A stretch of DNA of 9,141 nt from Planctomycetota bacterium (GCA_003670825.1 QWQL01000013.1:1-9141), one strand, 5' to 3'; positions 1 to 7,411 are shown, counted from the stretch's first letter. Translations and numbers: made by a program. The notes: generated by a model from the letters alone, not told the origin.

Positions 1-1
1 C

Positions 2-3000
2 GCCGCGGTGATCTCGATCGTGATCACGCTGGCTGGCGGCGTGAGCGCGATCACGCTGCCGATCTCGCTCTTTCCGCCGATCGCGCCGCCGGTCGTGCAG
101 GTGTCGTGCCTCTACCCCGGCGCCAACGCTGCGGTCGTCACCGACACGATCGCGGCGCCGATCGAGCAGCAAGTCAACGGCGTCGACCGACTGCTCTACA
201 TGCAATCACAGGCGACGAACGACGGCTTCTACGTGCTCACGCTCACCTTCGAGGTCGGCGCCGACGCAAACCTGGCGCTGGTGCAGACCCAGAACCGCGT
301 CCAGCTGGCGACGCCGCTACTGCCCGCCGTCGTGCAGAAGCAGGGGGTGAGCATCAAGAAGCGGTCGCCCGACATCCTCATGACGGTCGACCTCGTCTCG
401 CCCGACGGCCGCTACGACGATCTGTTCATGAGCAACTACGCCGCCGTCCACCTCCGCGACGAGCTCCTGCGGTGCTCGGGCGTGGGCGACATCCTCATCC
501 TCGGCCAGCGGGATTATTCCCTGCGGGTCTGGCTCGACCCGGAGCAGCTCGCCACGCGGGGCCTCACGCCCGGCGACGCCCGAGACGCGATCGCCGCACA
601 AAACGCGCAGGTGATCGGGGGCATCAGCGGCCAGTCACCTGCCGCCGCCGACCAGCAGATGGAACTCGTCGTCGCCGCGGTCGGCCGGCTCTCGACGCCG
701 GAGGAGTTCGGCGCGATCGTGCTCGACGCCGACGCCTCCGTGCCCGGCACGCCACTGGTGCGGCTCCGAGATGTCGCCCGCATCGAGCTGGGTGCGGCCA
801 GTTACGACCAGACCTGCCGCTACAACGGCCAGCCGGTGGTGGGGCTGGCCATCTTCCAGCTGCCCGACACCAACGCGCTGGAGTGCTCGGCGGCGATCCA
901 TGAAACCATGACGAGACTGGCCACGCGGTTTCCCCCAGGTCTTGAGTACGTGATCGGCTACGACACCACGCCGTTCATCACCGAGTCGATTCTCGAGGTC
1001 GTGAAGACGCTCCGCGACGCGATCCTGCTGGTGGCACTGGTGGTGCTCCTCTTCCTCCAGAGCTGGCGGGCGACGTTGATTCCGCTCGTCGCCGTGCCGG
1101 TCGCGGTCGTCGGCACCTTCGCCGCGATGGCCGCCATGGGCTTCAGCCTCAACACGCTCTCCCTGTTCGGCCTCGTGCTTTCGATCGGCATCGTGGTGGA
1201 CGATGCGATCGTGGTGGTGGAGAACGTCGAGCGATGGATCAAGCAGGGGCTCTCGCCGCGGGAGGCGGCCGGCAAGGCGATGGACGAGGTCACCGGTCCG
1301 GTGATCGGCGTGGCGGCGGTTCTCTCCGCGGTCTTCGTGCCCTGCGGGTTGATCGGCGGCGTCACCGGCCTGTTCTTCCGGCAGTTCGCCCTCACGATCG
1401 CGGTGTCGACGGTCCTCTCGGCCGTCAACTCGCTCACGCTCAGCCCGGCGCTGGCGGCCCTCCTGCTGCGGCCTCACGGCGTCCCGCCGGATCCGCTGGA
1501 GCGGCTGCTCGACCGCCTGCTCGGCCCGCTCTTCCGGGCCTTTAACCGGCTCTTCGACGCCGTCGGCGGCGGCTACGCGCGGGGCGTGGCCGCGTTGGTC
1601 GGCCACAGCCGCCTGGTGATGCTCGGCTACCTGGTGCTGGTGCTGGTGACGTGGCGGATCTTTGCCTGGTATCCACAGGGATTCGTGCCGCTGCAAGACC
1701 AGCGGTACCTGATTGCCACGGTGCAGTTGCCCGACGGGGCGGGAGTGCAGCGGACCGGGGAGGTGCTCGACCGCGTCGACGCCCTCGCCCGCACGGTGCC
1801 GGGCGTGACCGACACGCTGACGATCGCCGGGATGTCACTCCTCTACAACGCCAACGCCCCGCACTGGGGCTCGATGTTCGTGATGCTCGACGAGTATGCC
1901 AACCGCCGCACCCAGGAGACCTCGATGCTGGGGATCATTCGGGTGCTTCGCGAGCGGTGCCGGCTGGAGGTGCCCGATGCGGTGGTGGGCGTCTATCCGG
2001 CGCCGCCCGTGAAGGGTCTGGGTACCGCCGGCGGCTTCAAGTTTTACCTGCAGGATCGCGGCAAACTGGATCCGCGGGTGATGCAGGAGTCGATCGAGAA
2101 GTTCGCGGCCACCATGGAAGGCTGGAAACTGCCGCTGGTGGTCGGCGACTACCGGGCCGACTCGCCTCAGTACTTCCTCGACATCGACCGCGAAAAGATC
2201 CGGGCGCTCGGCATCCCGATCACCTCCGTGTTCCAAACGCTGCAAATGGACGTCGGGTCGTTCTACGTCAACAACTTCAACCGTTTCGGCCGGTCGTGGC
2301 AGGTGACGGTGATGGCCGACGAGGGCTTCCGCAACAGCGTCGAGGACCTCCGCGAGTTTAAGGTGGCCACCCGCGACGGCGGGATGGTGCCGCTGGCGAC
2401 GGTGCTCGACGTCCGACCGGCCATGGGGCCGGCGATCATGATGCGGTACAACCTCTACCCCGCGGCTCCGATCACCGGGATCCCCAATCCATTCGAGAGC
2501 GGCTCGGTGCTGATCGACCGTGTCGCCGACACTGCGGCGGCCCAGCTTCCCGACAGCTACTCGTACGAATGGTCGGATGTGTTTTTCCTGCAGATCGCGG
2601 CGGGCAACACGGCGGCGCTGCTGCTGGGCCTGGGCGTGATGCTCGTGTTCCTGGTGCTCGCAGCGCTCTACGAGAGCTGGTCGCAGCCGCTGGCCGTGAT
2701 CCTCGTCGTGCCGCTGTGCCTGCTGGCGGCGGTCGGCGGACTGGTCGTGGCGAAGCTGCCGATCGACATTCTCGCGCAGGTGGGGCTCGTGGTTCTCGTC
2801 GGCCTAGCCAGCAAAAATGCGATCCTGATCGTGGAGTTTGCCCGCCAGCTCCGTGCCGAGGGGCACGACGTGCGGTCGGCCACGCTCACGGCGAGCCGGC
2901 TGCGGCTGCGGCCGATCCTGATGACCTCGCTGGCCTTCATCCTCGGCGTCTTCCCACTCGTGGTCGCGCGGGGCGCGGGGGCTGAACTCCGCTGGTCGCT

Positions 3001-3169
3001 GGGGATCACGGTCTTCGCAGGGATGATCGGCGTCACGCTGTTCGGCATCTTCCTGACGCCGGTGTTCTTCTACGTTCTCGAACGGCTGAGCGACCGTGCG
3101 TGGGGGCCGGCGGCCGGCCGCGAGGCAAAACCGTCCGCTTCTTTGACAGGCGGCGAGGTGGGAGACTAG
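2..3169 (+). CDS. HAE1-family RND efflux permease (RND1), 5' partial
   Basis: This is an inner-membrane proton-driven exporter of the AcrB/MexB (HAE1) family. Such pumps act as trimers with a periplasmic fusion protein and an outer-membrane channel. The reading frame is open from base 2. Alignment with RND2 shows that only about 12 N-terminal residues lie upstream, so GTG at base 8 is an internal Val, not the start. Numbering from that Val: TM1 is 1-19, the first periplasmic loop about 20-330, TM2-TM6 about 336-485, TM7 about 535-555, the second loop up to about 860, then TM8-TM12. The TM4 relay pair is Asp398-Asp399 in VVDDAIVVVENVER (bases 1199-1204). Lys936 (SKNAILIVEF), Arg966 and Thr973 (RLRLRPILMTS) match AcrB Lys940, Arg971 and Thr978. 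The expected full length of about 1067 aa is normal. The gene looks intact and functional. The substrate cannot be read from the sequence. Confidence 0.95.
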   Translation, partial: AAVISIVITLAGGVSAITLPISLFPPIAPPVVQVSCLYPGANAAVVTDTIAAPIEQQVNGVDRLLYMQSQATNDGFYVLTLTFEVGADANLALVQTQNRVQLATPLLPAVVQKQGVSIKKRSPDILMTVDLVSPDGRYDDLFMSNYAAVHLRDELLRCSGVGDILILGQRDYSLRVWLDPEQLATRGLTPGDARDAIAAQNAQVIGGISGQSPAAADQQMELVVAAVGRLSTPEEFGAIVLDADASVPGTPLVRLRDVARIELGAASYDQTCRYNGQPVVGLAIFQLPDTNALECSAAIHETMTRLATRFPPGLEYVIGYDTTPFITESILEVVKTLRDAILLVALVVLLFLQSWRATLIPLVAVPVAVVGTFAAMAAMGFSLNTLSLFGLVLSIGIVVDDAIVVVENVERWIKQGLSPREAAGKAMDEVTGPVIGVAAVLSAVFVPCGLIGGVTGLFFRQFALTIAVSTVLSAVNSLTLSPALAALLLRPHGVPPDPLERLLDRLLGPLFRAFNRLFDAVGGGYARGVAALVGHSRLVMLGYLVLVLVTWRIFAWYPQGFVPLQDQRYLIATVQLPDGAGVQRTGEVLDRVDALARTVPGVTDTLTIAGMSLLYNANAPHWGSMFVMLDEYANRRTQETSMLGIIRVLRERCRLEVPDAVVGVYPAPPVKGLGTAGGFKFYLQDRGKLDPRVMQESIEKFAATMEGWKLPLVVGDYRADSPQYFLDIDREKIRALGIPITSVFQTLQMDVGSFYVNNFNRFGRSWQVTVMADEGFRNSVEDLREFKVATRDGGMVPLATVLDVRPAMGPAIMMRYNLYPAAPITGIPNPFESGSVLIDRVADTAAAQLPDSYSYEWSDVFFLQIAAGNTAALLLGLGVMLVFLVLAALYESWSQPLAVILVVPLCLLAAVGGLVVAKLPIDILAQVGLVVLVGLASKNAILIVEFARQLRAEGHDVRSATLTASRLRLRPILMTSLAFILGVFPLVVARGAGAELRWSLGITVFAGMIGVTLFGIFLTPVFFYVLERLSDRAWGPAAGREAKPSASLTGGEVGD
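1004..1029 (+). repeat. Direct repeat shared by RND1 and RND2 (copy 1)
   Basis: These 26 bases, encoding KTLRDAIL at the entry to TM2, are identical to 8471-8496 in RND2. They are the clearest exact match I found in a longer stretch of strong DNA similarity between the two paralogues (about 1000-1480 against 8470-8940). This is coding-sequence paralogy, not a mobile element. Confidence 0.8.
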
Positions 3170-3172
3170 AGT
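3143..3172 (+). promoter_or_regulatory. Candidate sigma70-like promoter overlapping the RND1 stop codon
   Basis: A perfect TTGACA at 3143-3148 is followed, after 18 bp, by TAGAGT at 3167-3172, a 4/6 match to TATAAT. The TAG stop codon of RND1 forms the first half of the -10 element. Transcription from here would give a leader of roughly 240 nt before the surface-protein ATG at 3421. Planctomycete promoter rules are not well defined and a single perfect -35 box can arise by chance, so this is tentative. Confidence 0.3.
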
Positions 3173-3420
3173 CTTCCGGGTCCGCCCTCCCCCCCTCTTT
3201 TTACCGGAACCGCTGCTGCACGCTCCCGTCATCGGTGTCTCCACGACTCGGTGGCCTTCTTTCGGCAGCGCGGTTGCATGGATGGCGGCAGCCTGAATCA
3301 GGCCGGCGTGCCTTCCTGTTTTTCCATGCAGTGATGGTGCGCGCCGAGCGAAGGGAACTGGTCGTGGCGGGCATCCGTTGGCCGGGTCGGCAGAAACGCC
3401 TTCCAACGAAAAGCCACGTC
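3170..3420 (+). other. Non-coding gap / probable 5' leader of the surface-protein gene
   Basis: These 251 bases lie between the RND1 stop and the chosen start of the surface protein. I find no independent gene here. The surface-protein frame happens to stay open through the gap and back to 3100 inside RND1, but the translated stretch is arginine-rich, has no recognisable domain, and would bury the signal peptide. The stretch contains a pyrimidine-rich run near 3187-3202 with five Ts, which has no GC stem before it and so is not an intrinsic terminator. It also contains the nested inverted repeat listed separately. Just before the ATG there is a weak purine ribosome-binding stretch, GAAAAG at 3408-3413, seven bases from the start. 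Confidence 0.6.
3262..3347 (+). promoter_or_regulatory. Nested inverted repeats: candidate structured leader RNA or operator
   Basis: Four complementary pairs nest inside one another: TCGGC 3262-3266 with GCCGA 3343-3347; TGCATGGA 3275-3282 with TCCATGCA 3323-3330; GGCA 3287-3290 with TGCC 3309-3312; and GCCT 3291-3294 with AGGC 3300-3303 around a five-base loop. At the DNA level the centre, 3291-3303, is a 13-bp palindrome (GCCTGA-A-TCAGGC), which could instead be a repressor half-site pair. It lies 73 bases before the surface-protein ATG. No T-run follows it, so it is not a terminator. It matches no riboswitch class that I recognise. Confidence 0.35.
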
Positions 3421-3519
3421 ATGAACTGTTTGTATCGGAGGCGGCCCGCCGCTCGCGGGACCGCCGTTGCCGTCCTTGCTGTGCTCGCGATCGGGGCCTT
3501 GATCCGCCCGGCATGTGGC
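3421..3519 (+). other. Sec-type signal peptide of the surface protein
   Basis: Residues 1-33 show a basic n-region (YRRRPAARG), a 15-residue hydrophobic core and a short c-region ending ACG before Asp34, consistent with signal peptidase I. The residues before Cys32 (Arg-Pro-Ala) do not fit a lipobox. The arginines are not followed by a Tat-like FLK. This segment fixes the start codon at 3421 in preference to the in-frame ATG at 3334. Confidence 0.8.
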
Positions 3520-6500
3520 GACGTCGTCACCTGGACCGTCGCATCGGGCACGTGGAACATCGGCGGCAACTGGTCGGGTGGAGCCGTGCCCACCACCAGC
3601 GGCACCGCGATCATCGACGCGAGCCGCACGGTGCTCTTGGGAACCGGGGTCTCCGGCACGGCGGCGAGCGCCGTCATCGCCAACACCTCCACCGGCACGA
3701 TGAGCCTCTCCGGCGGCCAGTTGACGGCCGCCGCGAGCATCGTGGGCATGAGCCAGGGGTCGAACGGCACCGTGACCGTCAGCAGCGGCTCCTGGACCAC
3801 CAGCGGCGACCTCGAGCTCGGCCGCTCCGGCACCGCAACGATGCAGATATCCGGTGGTAGGGTGAGCAACGCCACCGGCTATCTCGGCAACTACTACGTC
3901 ACCGTCGGGGCCAACGCCACCGGCAGCGCCACCGTGACGGGTGGCACCTGGGCCAACTCGAGTGACCTCTACGTCGGCTGGTCGGGCGTGGGAGCGCTCA
4001 CCGTCGACGGCGGCGTCGTGACGAGCGCCAACAGCACGATTGCCTTCCTGCAGGGCTCCCGCGGCACCGCGACGATCACGAGCGGCAGCTGGCTCACCAC
4101 CGGCACGCTCACCATCGGCGGCACCGGGCTCGGGGTCTCGAAGGCCGTGGCCACGATGCTCGTCAACGGCGGCTACGTGGGCAACACCGACGGCGTCGTC
4201 GGATCGTTGAACCTTTCCTCCGGCACCGCGACGATCACGAGCGGCACCTGGGCCAGCAGTGGCAGCCTCACGGTCGGCAGTTCGGGTGCTGGCACGCTGG
4301 TCGTCAGCGGTGGCAGGGTGACAAACGGCGGCGGTCTCATCGGCGGGAGTTCGGGCGGCCAGGGCGCCGTCAGCGTGAGCAGCGGCACGTGGGCCACCGG
4401 CGGCGACCTCACCATCGGCGGGGCCGGCACGGGATCGCTCGCGGTGAGCGGTGGCAGCGTGACGGCCGTTGGCGGCCTCCTCGGCGCCGCCGCCGGCTCC
4501 AACGGCACCGCGACGATCTCCGGTGGCACGTGGGCCACCGGCGGCGACCTCACGGTCGGTGGTACCGGCAGTGCCACGCTCACCGTCTCGGGCAGCGGCG
4601 TCGTCAGGGTGAGAAGCGGCACGGGAGTGCTCACGCTCGCGTCGGCCGCCGGTTCGGTCGGCACGCTGAACCTCGGCTCCGGCGGGGCAGTCGGCACCCT
4701 GTCCACCGGCACGATCTCGGGCGGAGCCGGAGCGGCGACGGTGAACTTCAACACCACGGGCATCACCTTCACGACGCCGCTCACTGGCACGCTCGCCGTG
4801 AAGCAGGCCGGGCCCGGCACCACGATCCTCGGCGGAAACAACACCTACGCCGGCACCACCGCTGTGACGGCGGGCACACTGCAGGTCGATTCCAACGCGC
4901 GGATGGGCACGAGCACGCTCTCGCTGAGCGGCGGAGGCTTCCGCTACGGTGCAGCCTTCAATGACCTCAGGGCCGTCACGCTGGGGGCCGGCGGCGGCAC
5001 ACTCGACACGAATGGCTTCAGCGTCTCCTTCACGTCGGCGATCTCGGGCAGCGGTGCCCTGACGAAGGTGGGGCTCGGCTCGCTTACGCTGTCGGCGAGC
5101 AGCGGCTACACAGGCGGCACGACCGTGACCACCGGCACGCTCTCGGTGGCCTCCGGCGGCGCCATCAACCACGCTGCCGCGGCCACGATTGTTGCATCCG
5201 GTTCGGGAGACTCGGCCGGGCTCGTGATCGCCGGCGGCATGGTCACCGGCAGTACCGCCACGATCGGCAGCGGCACGGGCTCGAGCGGGAGCGCGACGGT
5301 CTCGAGCGGCACGTGGGCCAACGGTGGCAGTCTGACCGTGGGAAATGCCGGCACGGGCGACCTCCGCGTCAGTGGCGGCAGCGTGACATCCGTCAGCGGC
5401 TACGTCGGCAACAGTGCCGGCTCGAGCGGCACCGCGACGATCAGCGGCGGGAACTGGGCCAACAGCGGCTATTTCTATGTCGGGCAGTCCGGCACGGGCA
5501 CGCTGGCCGTGAGCGGCGGCAGCATGACCGCGGCCAACGGATACCTGGGCAACACCGCAGGCTCGAGCGGCAGCGCGACGGTCACGAGCGGAACCTGGTC
5601 CAACGGCACGTATCTCTACGTCGGGTATTCGGGCACTGGTACGCTCCTCGTCGACGGCGGCAGCGTGACCGACCAATGGGCCTACGTAGGCTACGCCGCG
5701 GGCTCGAGCGGGAGCGCGACGATCGCCAGTGGCACGTGGACGAGCACGACCGATCTCACGATCGGCCAATCCGGCGCGGGGGCGATGGTCGTGAGCGGCG
5801 GCCGCGTGGCCAACGTCCGTGGCTGGGTCGGCTTCTCCGCCGGTTCGACGGGCAGCGTCACCGTCTCCAGCGGCACGTGGGCCAATAGCGGCAATCTCGA
5901 TGTGGGTTCAGGCGGCAACGGCACGCTGGTCATCAGCGGCGGCAGCGTGAGCAATACCACCGGATATCTGGGCACCAACGGGGGCGTGAGCGGCGTCGCG
6001 ACGGTCAGCGGCGGAAGCTGGGCAGGCAACTCGCTCTTTGTTGGATTCCTCGGCAACGGCACATTGAACCTCACGGGGACTGGCGTCGTGACAATCGGCG
6101 CCGGCAGCGGCACGGTGACGCTCGCCCGGTTTGCGGGTGCGACCGGCACGGTCAACCTTGGCACCGGAGGCACCGCCGGCACGATCGCCGCGGCGGTCAT
6201 CACCGGCTCCCGAGCCGGATCGACCGTGAGCTTCAACCACACCAACGACACCACGCTCGCGGCGTCGCTCATCGGCACGCTCGCCGTCACGAAGGCGGGC
6301 CTCGGCACGGCGACGCTCAGCGGCACCAACAACACCTACGCCGGGACTACGACTGTGACCGGTGGGCTCCTGCAGATCGACGCCAACTCGCGGCTGGGCT
6401 CGAGCACGCTCGGGCTCGTCGGTGGCGGCATCCGGTTCGGCGCGGCCTTCGACAACCTGCGGAGCACGACGCTCACCGGCAGCGGCGGCACCTTCGACAC

Positions 6501-7404
6501 GAACGGCTTCACGGTCTCCTACGCCTCGGCACTTTCCGGGACCGGGGCGCTCACGAAGACGGGCCTCGGCATGCTCACGCTGGCGGGCAATAAGAGCTAC
6601 AGCGGCGGCACGACGGTGACGACGGGCACGCTCGTGGCCGGGGCCGCCGGGGCGTTTGGGAGTGGCGGGATCACGGTGGGATCCGGGGGCACGCTCGATC
6701 TCGGCGGCTATGCCGTCACCAATGCAATCACCAACGGCGGCGGCTCGGTCGTCAATGCCGCCGCCTACGGCGGCAGCCAGACGGTGGCCGGCGTCGTCTC
6801 GATGACGGGTACCGTCGGGGGCGTGGTGACGGTGGCTTCCGGAGGCGAACTCAAGGGCACTCAGACCGTTTTCAACAACGCGGTGTCGGTGGCGACCGGT
6901 GGGCAGCATTCGCCCGGCAACTCCCCGGGCATGCAGACCTTCGCGGCCGGGCTCTCCTATGAAGCCGGTTCAATCCTCACCTGGGAACTGATCGCCAACT
7001 CGGCCACGGGGGCCGGCACCACCTACGATTTCCTGAGCGTGACGGGAGGCAGCCTGGCGATCAACGCAGGCGCCACGATGAACCTCGATTTCAGCGCGGC
7101 CGGATCGACGGTGGACTGGAGCGATCCTTTCTGGGCGACGAGCCACTCCTGGACGGTGATCGACGTCACGGGAGCGGCGTCGAGTTCTGGAATTTTCACG
7201 CTCGGCACAGTTGGCACCGACTCGCTGGGGCAGTCGCTCTCCGTCGTCCGACCAGGAACGTCGTTCTCGCTCAATCGCAGCGGCAACGATATCGTGCTGG
7301 TGGTGGTGCCCGAACCGTCGGCAGTGGCGTTGGCGGTCATGGGCCTTGCCTGTGGTGGCTTCTCGCTCCGGCGGCGTCACGCCCGCCACCCGGGGGCCTG
7401 CTGA
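3421..7404 (+). CDS. Giant PEP-CTERM surface protein with T5SS/PEP-CTERM and PATR-type beta repeats
   Basis: This 1327-residue protein appears to be exported and surface-anchored or released into the matrix. In order: signal peptide 1-33 (RRR n-region, hydrophobic TAVAVLAVLAIGALI, likely cut after ACG); an N-terminal segment with WNIGGNWSGGAVP; repeat array 1 at about 92-395; a spacer with PATR-type motifs at 461-491 and 547-580; repeat array 2 at about 595-885; a second spacer with PATR-type motifs at 956-988 and 1044-1094; a C-terminal domain with SPGNSPG (1164-1170); and a PEP-CTERM signal (1297-1299 Pro-Glu-Pro, hydrophobic helix, RRRHAR). ATG 3421 was chosen because it places the signal peptide at the N-terminus. 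The protein is Gly/Ser/Thr-rich, has only seven Lys, and has no Cys between residue 32 and the anchor. There is no autotransporter barrel. By family it should form a beta-solenoid; an adhesive or matrix role is inference. Confidence 0.9.
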   Translation: MNCLYRRRPAARGTAVAVLAVLAIGALIRPACGDVVTWTVASGTWNIGGNWSGGAVPTTSGTAIIDASRTVLLGTGVSGTAASAVIANTSTGTMSLSGGQLTAAASIVGMSQGSNGTVTVSSGSWTTSGDLELGRSGTATMQISGGRVSNATGYLGNYYVTVGANATGSATVTGGTWANSSDLYVGWSGVGALTVDGGVVTSANSTIAFLQGSRGTATITSGSWLTTGTLTIGGTGLGVSKAVATMLVNGGYVGNTDGVVGSLNLSSGTATITSGTWASSGSLTVGSSGAGTLVVSGGRVTNGGGLIGGSSGGQGAVSVSSGTWATGGDLTIGGAGTGSLAVSGGSVTAVGGLLGAAAGSNGTATISGGTWATGGDLTVGGTGSATLTVSGSGVVRVRSGTGVLTLASAAGSVGTLNLGSGGAVGTLSTGTISGGAGAATVNFNTTGITFTTPLTGTLAVKQAGPGTTILGGNNTYAGTTAVTAGTLQVDSNARMGTSTLSLSGGGFRYGAAFNDLRAVTLGAGGGTLDTNGFSVSFTSAISGSGALTKVGLGSLTLSASSGYTGGTTVTTGTLSVASGGAINHAAAATIVASGSGDSAGLVIAGGMVTGSTATIGSGTGSSGSATVSSGTWANGGSLTVGNAGTGDLRVSGGSVTSVSGYVGNSAGSSGTATISGGNWANSGYFYVGQSGTGTLAVSGGSMTAANGYLGNTAGSSGSATVTSGTWSNGTYLYVGYSGTGTLLVDGGSVTDQWAYVGYAAGSSGSATIASGTWTSTTDLTIGQSGAGAMVVSGGRVANVRGWVGFSAGSTGSVTVSSGTWANSGNLDVGSGGNGTLVISGGSVSNTTGYLGTNGGVSGVATVSGGSWAGNSLFVGFLGNGTLNLTGTGVVTIGAGSGTVTLARFAGATGTVNLGTGGTAGTIAAAVITGSRAGSTVSFNHTNDTTLAASLIGTLAVTKAGLGTATLSGTNNTYAGTTTVTGGLLQIDANSRLGSSTLGLVGGGIRFGAAFDNLRSTTLTGSGGTFDTNGFTVSYASALSGTGALTKTGLGMLTLAGNKSYSGGTTVTTGTLVAGAAGAFGSGGITVGSGGTLDLGGYAVTNAITNGGGSVVNAAAYGGSQTVAGVVSMTGTVGGVVTVASGGELKGTQTVFNNAVSVATGGQHSPGNSPGMQTFAAGLSYEAGSILTWELIANSATGAGTTYDFLSVTGGSLAINAGATMNLDFSAAGSTVDWSDPFWATSHSWTVIDVTGAASSSGIFTLGTVGTDSLGQSLSVVRPGTSFSLNRSGNDIVLVVVPEPSAVALAVMGLACGGFSLRRRHARHPGAC
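3694..4605 (+). repeat. Repeat array 1: about six 47-residue T5SS/PEP-CTERM-type units
   Basis: Each unit reads roughly G-T/S-A-T-V/I-x-S/G-G-T/S-W-x4-x-L-x-V/I-G-x-x-G-x-G-x-L-x-V-S-G-G-x-V-T-x4-G-x-x-G. Unit-marking tryptophans fall at residues 125, 177, 224, 277, 324 and 371, so spacings are 52, 47, 53, 47 and 47. The array opens with a half unit (GTMSLSGGQLTAAASIVG). The pattern matches what I know of the T5SS/PEP-CTERM-associated repeat family (TIGR04393). DNA copies are close: 4384-4412 and 4525-4553 are identical over 29 bases at 141-base spacing, and 4062-4087 equals 4221-4246. Confidence 0.85.
4801..5160 (+). repeat. PATR-type beta-strand region 1 of the surface protein
   Basis: Two autotransporter-associated beta-strand motifs (PATR, TIGR02601 style) occur at residues 461-491 (KQAGPGTTILGGNNTYAGTT and on to GTLQVDS) and 547-580 (TKVGLGSLTLSASSGYTGGTT and on to GTLSV). 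Between them lies a LSGGGFRYGAAFNDLR / LDTNGFSVSF segment. The motif is typical of passenger domains of autotransporters and of long PEP-CTERM proteins. Confidence 0.8.
5203..6075 (+). repeat. Repeat array 2: six 47-residue units in perfect register
   Basis: Unit tryptophans fall at residues 632, 679, 726, 773, 820 and 867, each exactly 47 residues (141 bases) apart. A half unit without the tryptophan (about 595-625) opens the array. Units share the W-x-N-S/G-G-x-L-x-V-G-x-S-G-T-G-T-L-x-V-S-G-G-S-V-T core and Y-V/L-G-N-x-A-G-S-S joins. The regular period suggests each unit adds a fixed number of beta-solenoid turns. Confidence 0.85.
6286..6702 (+). repeat. PATR-type beta-strand region 2 of the surface protein
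   Basis: This is a second copy of the 4801-5160 region, with motifs at residues 956-988 (TKAGLGTATLSGTNNTYAGTT) and 1044-1094 (TKTGLGMLTLAGNKSYSGGTT). The linking segment VGGGIRFGAAFDNLR / FDTNGFTVSY parallels region 1. Equivalent lysines, 461/958 and 549/1046, are both 497 residues apart, so the two regions align with no net length change. After the last motif this copy runs on into GSGGITVGSGGTLDLGG. Confidence 0.8.
7309..7401 (+). other. PEP-CTERM sorting signal
   Basis: The last 31 residues have the three-part layout of the exosortase recognition signal: VPEPSA, then a hydrophobic stretch AVALAVMGLACGGFSL, then the basic tail RRRHARH. In the known system an exosortase in the inner membrane cleaves this segment and sends the protein to the exopolysaccharide-coated surface. 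No exosortase gene is in the window, so it must be encoded elsewhere. Confidence 0.9.
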
Positions 7405-7411
7405 CCACATG
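7392..7411 (+). promoter_or_regulatory. Tight surface-protein/RND2 junction with weak ribosome-binding site
   Basis: The surface-protein stop (TGA 7402-7404) and the RND2 ATG (7409-7411) are separated by four bases, leaving no room for a terminator or promoter. The only purine run is GGGGG at 7392-7396, inside the last codons of the upstream gene and 12 bases before the ATG, a poor Shine-Dalgarno match. Translation of RND2 may therefore depend on ribosomes finishing the upstream gene. The ATG is secure because it begins MIAHFFIERPIFA, the standard HAE1 N-terminus. Confidence 0.5.

Noticed and set aside
635..1696. A 353-codon open frame on the minus strand inside RND1
   Set aside because: Its product is a charged His/Arg/Asp-rich low-complexity chain, typical of the antisense of a GC-rich membrane-protein gene. 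The matching minus-strand frame at 8021-8713 inside RND2 is an equivalent shadow, so its repetition reflects RND paralogy only.
3174..3209. Inverted repeat TTCCGG/CCGGAA with a pyrimidine and T run, considered as a terminator for RND1
   Set aside because: The six-base stem has a 24-base loop and the T run lies inside the loop rather than after the stem, so it does not fit an intrinsic terminator.
3100..3420. An upstream in-frame extension of the surface-protein gene, overlapping the end of RND1
   Set aside because: It would put about 107 arginine-rich residues before a clear signal peptide, blocking export. ATG at 3334 is also in frame but has the same problem.
3421..3519. Lipoprotein or Tat signal at the surface-protein N-terminus
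   Set aside because: The residues before Cys32 (Arg-Pro-Ala) break the lipobox, and the arginines lack the following Tat consensus. A Sec signal peptide fits better.
3298..5769. An 823-codon open frame on the minus strand opposite the surface-protein gene
   Set aside because: It mirrors the 47-residue repeats of the plus-strand gene and is Ala/Arg/Gly/Asp-rich with no domain, signal or ribosome-binding site. High GC and repeated codons keep it free of stops.
3694..6075. CRISPR-like regular spacing in the repeat region
   Set aside because: The 141-base period is one codon-phased protein repeat unit within a single open frame; there are no short identical repeats separated by unique spacers.
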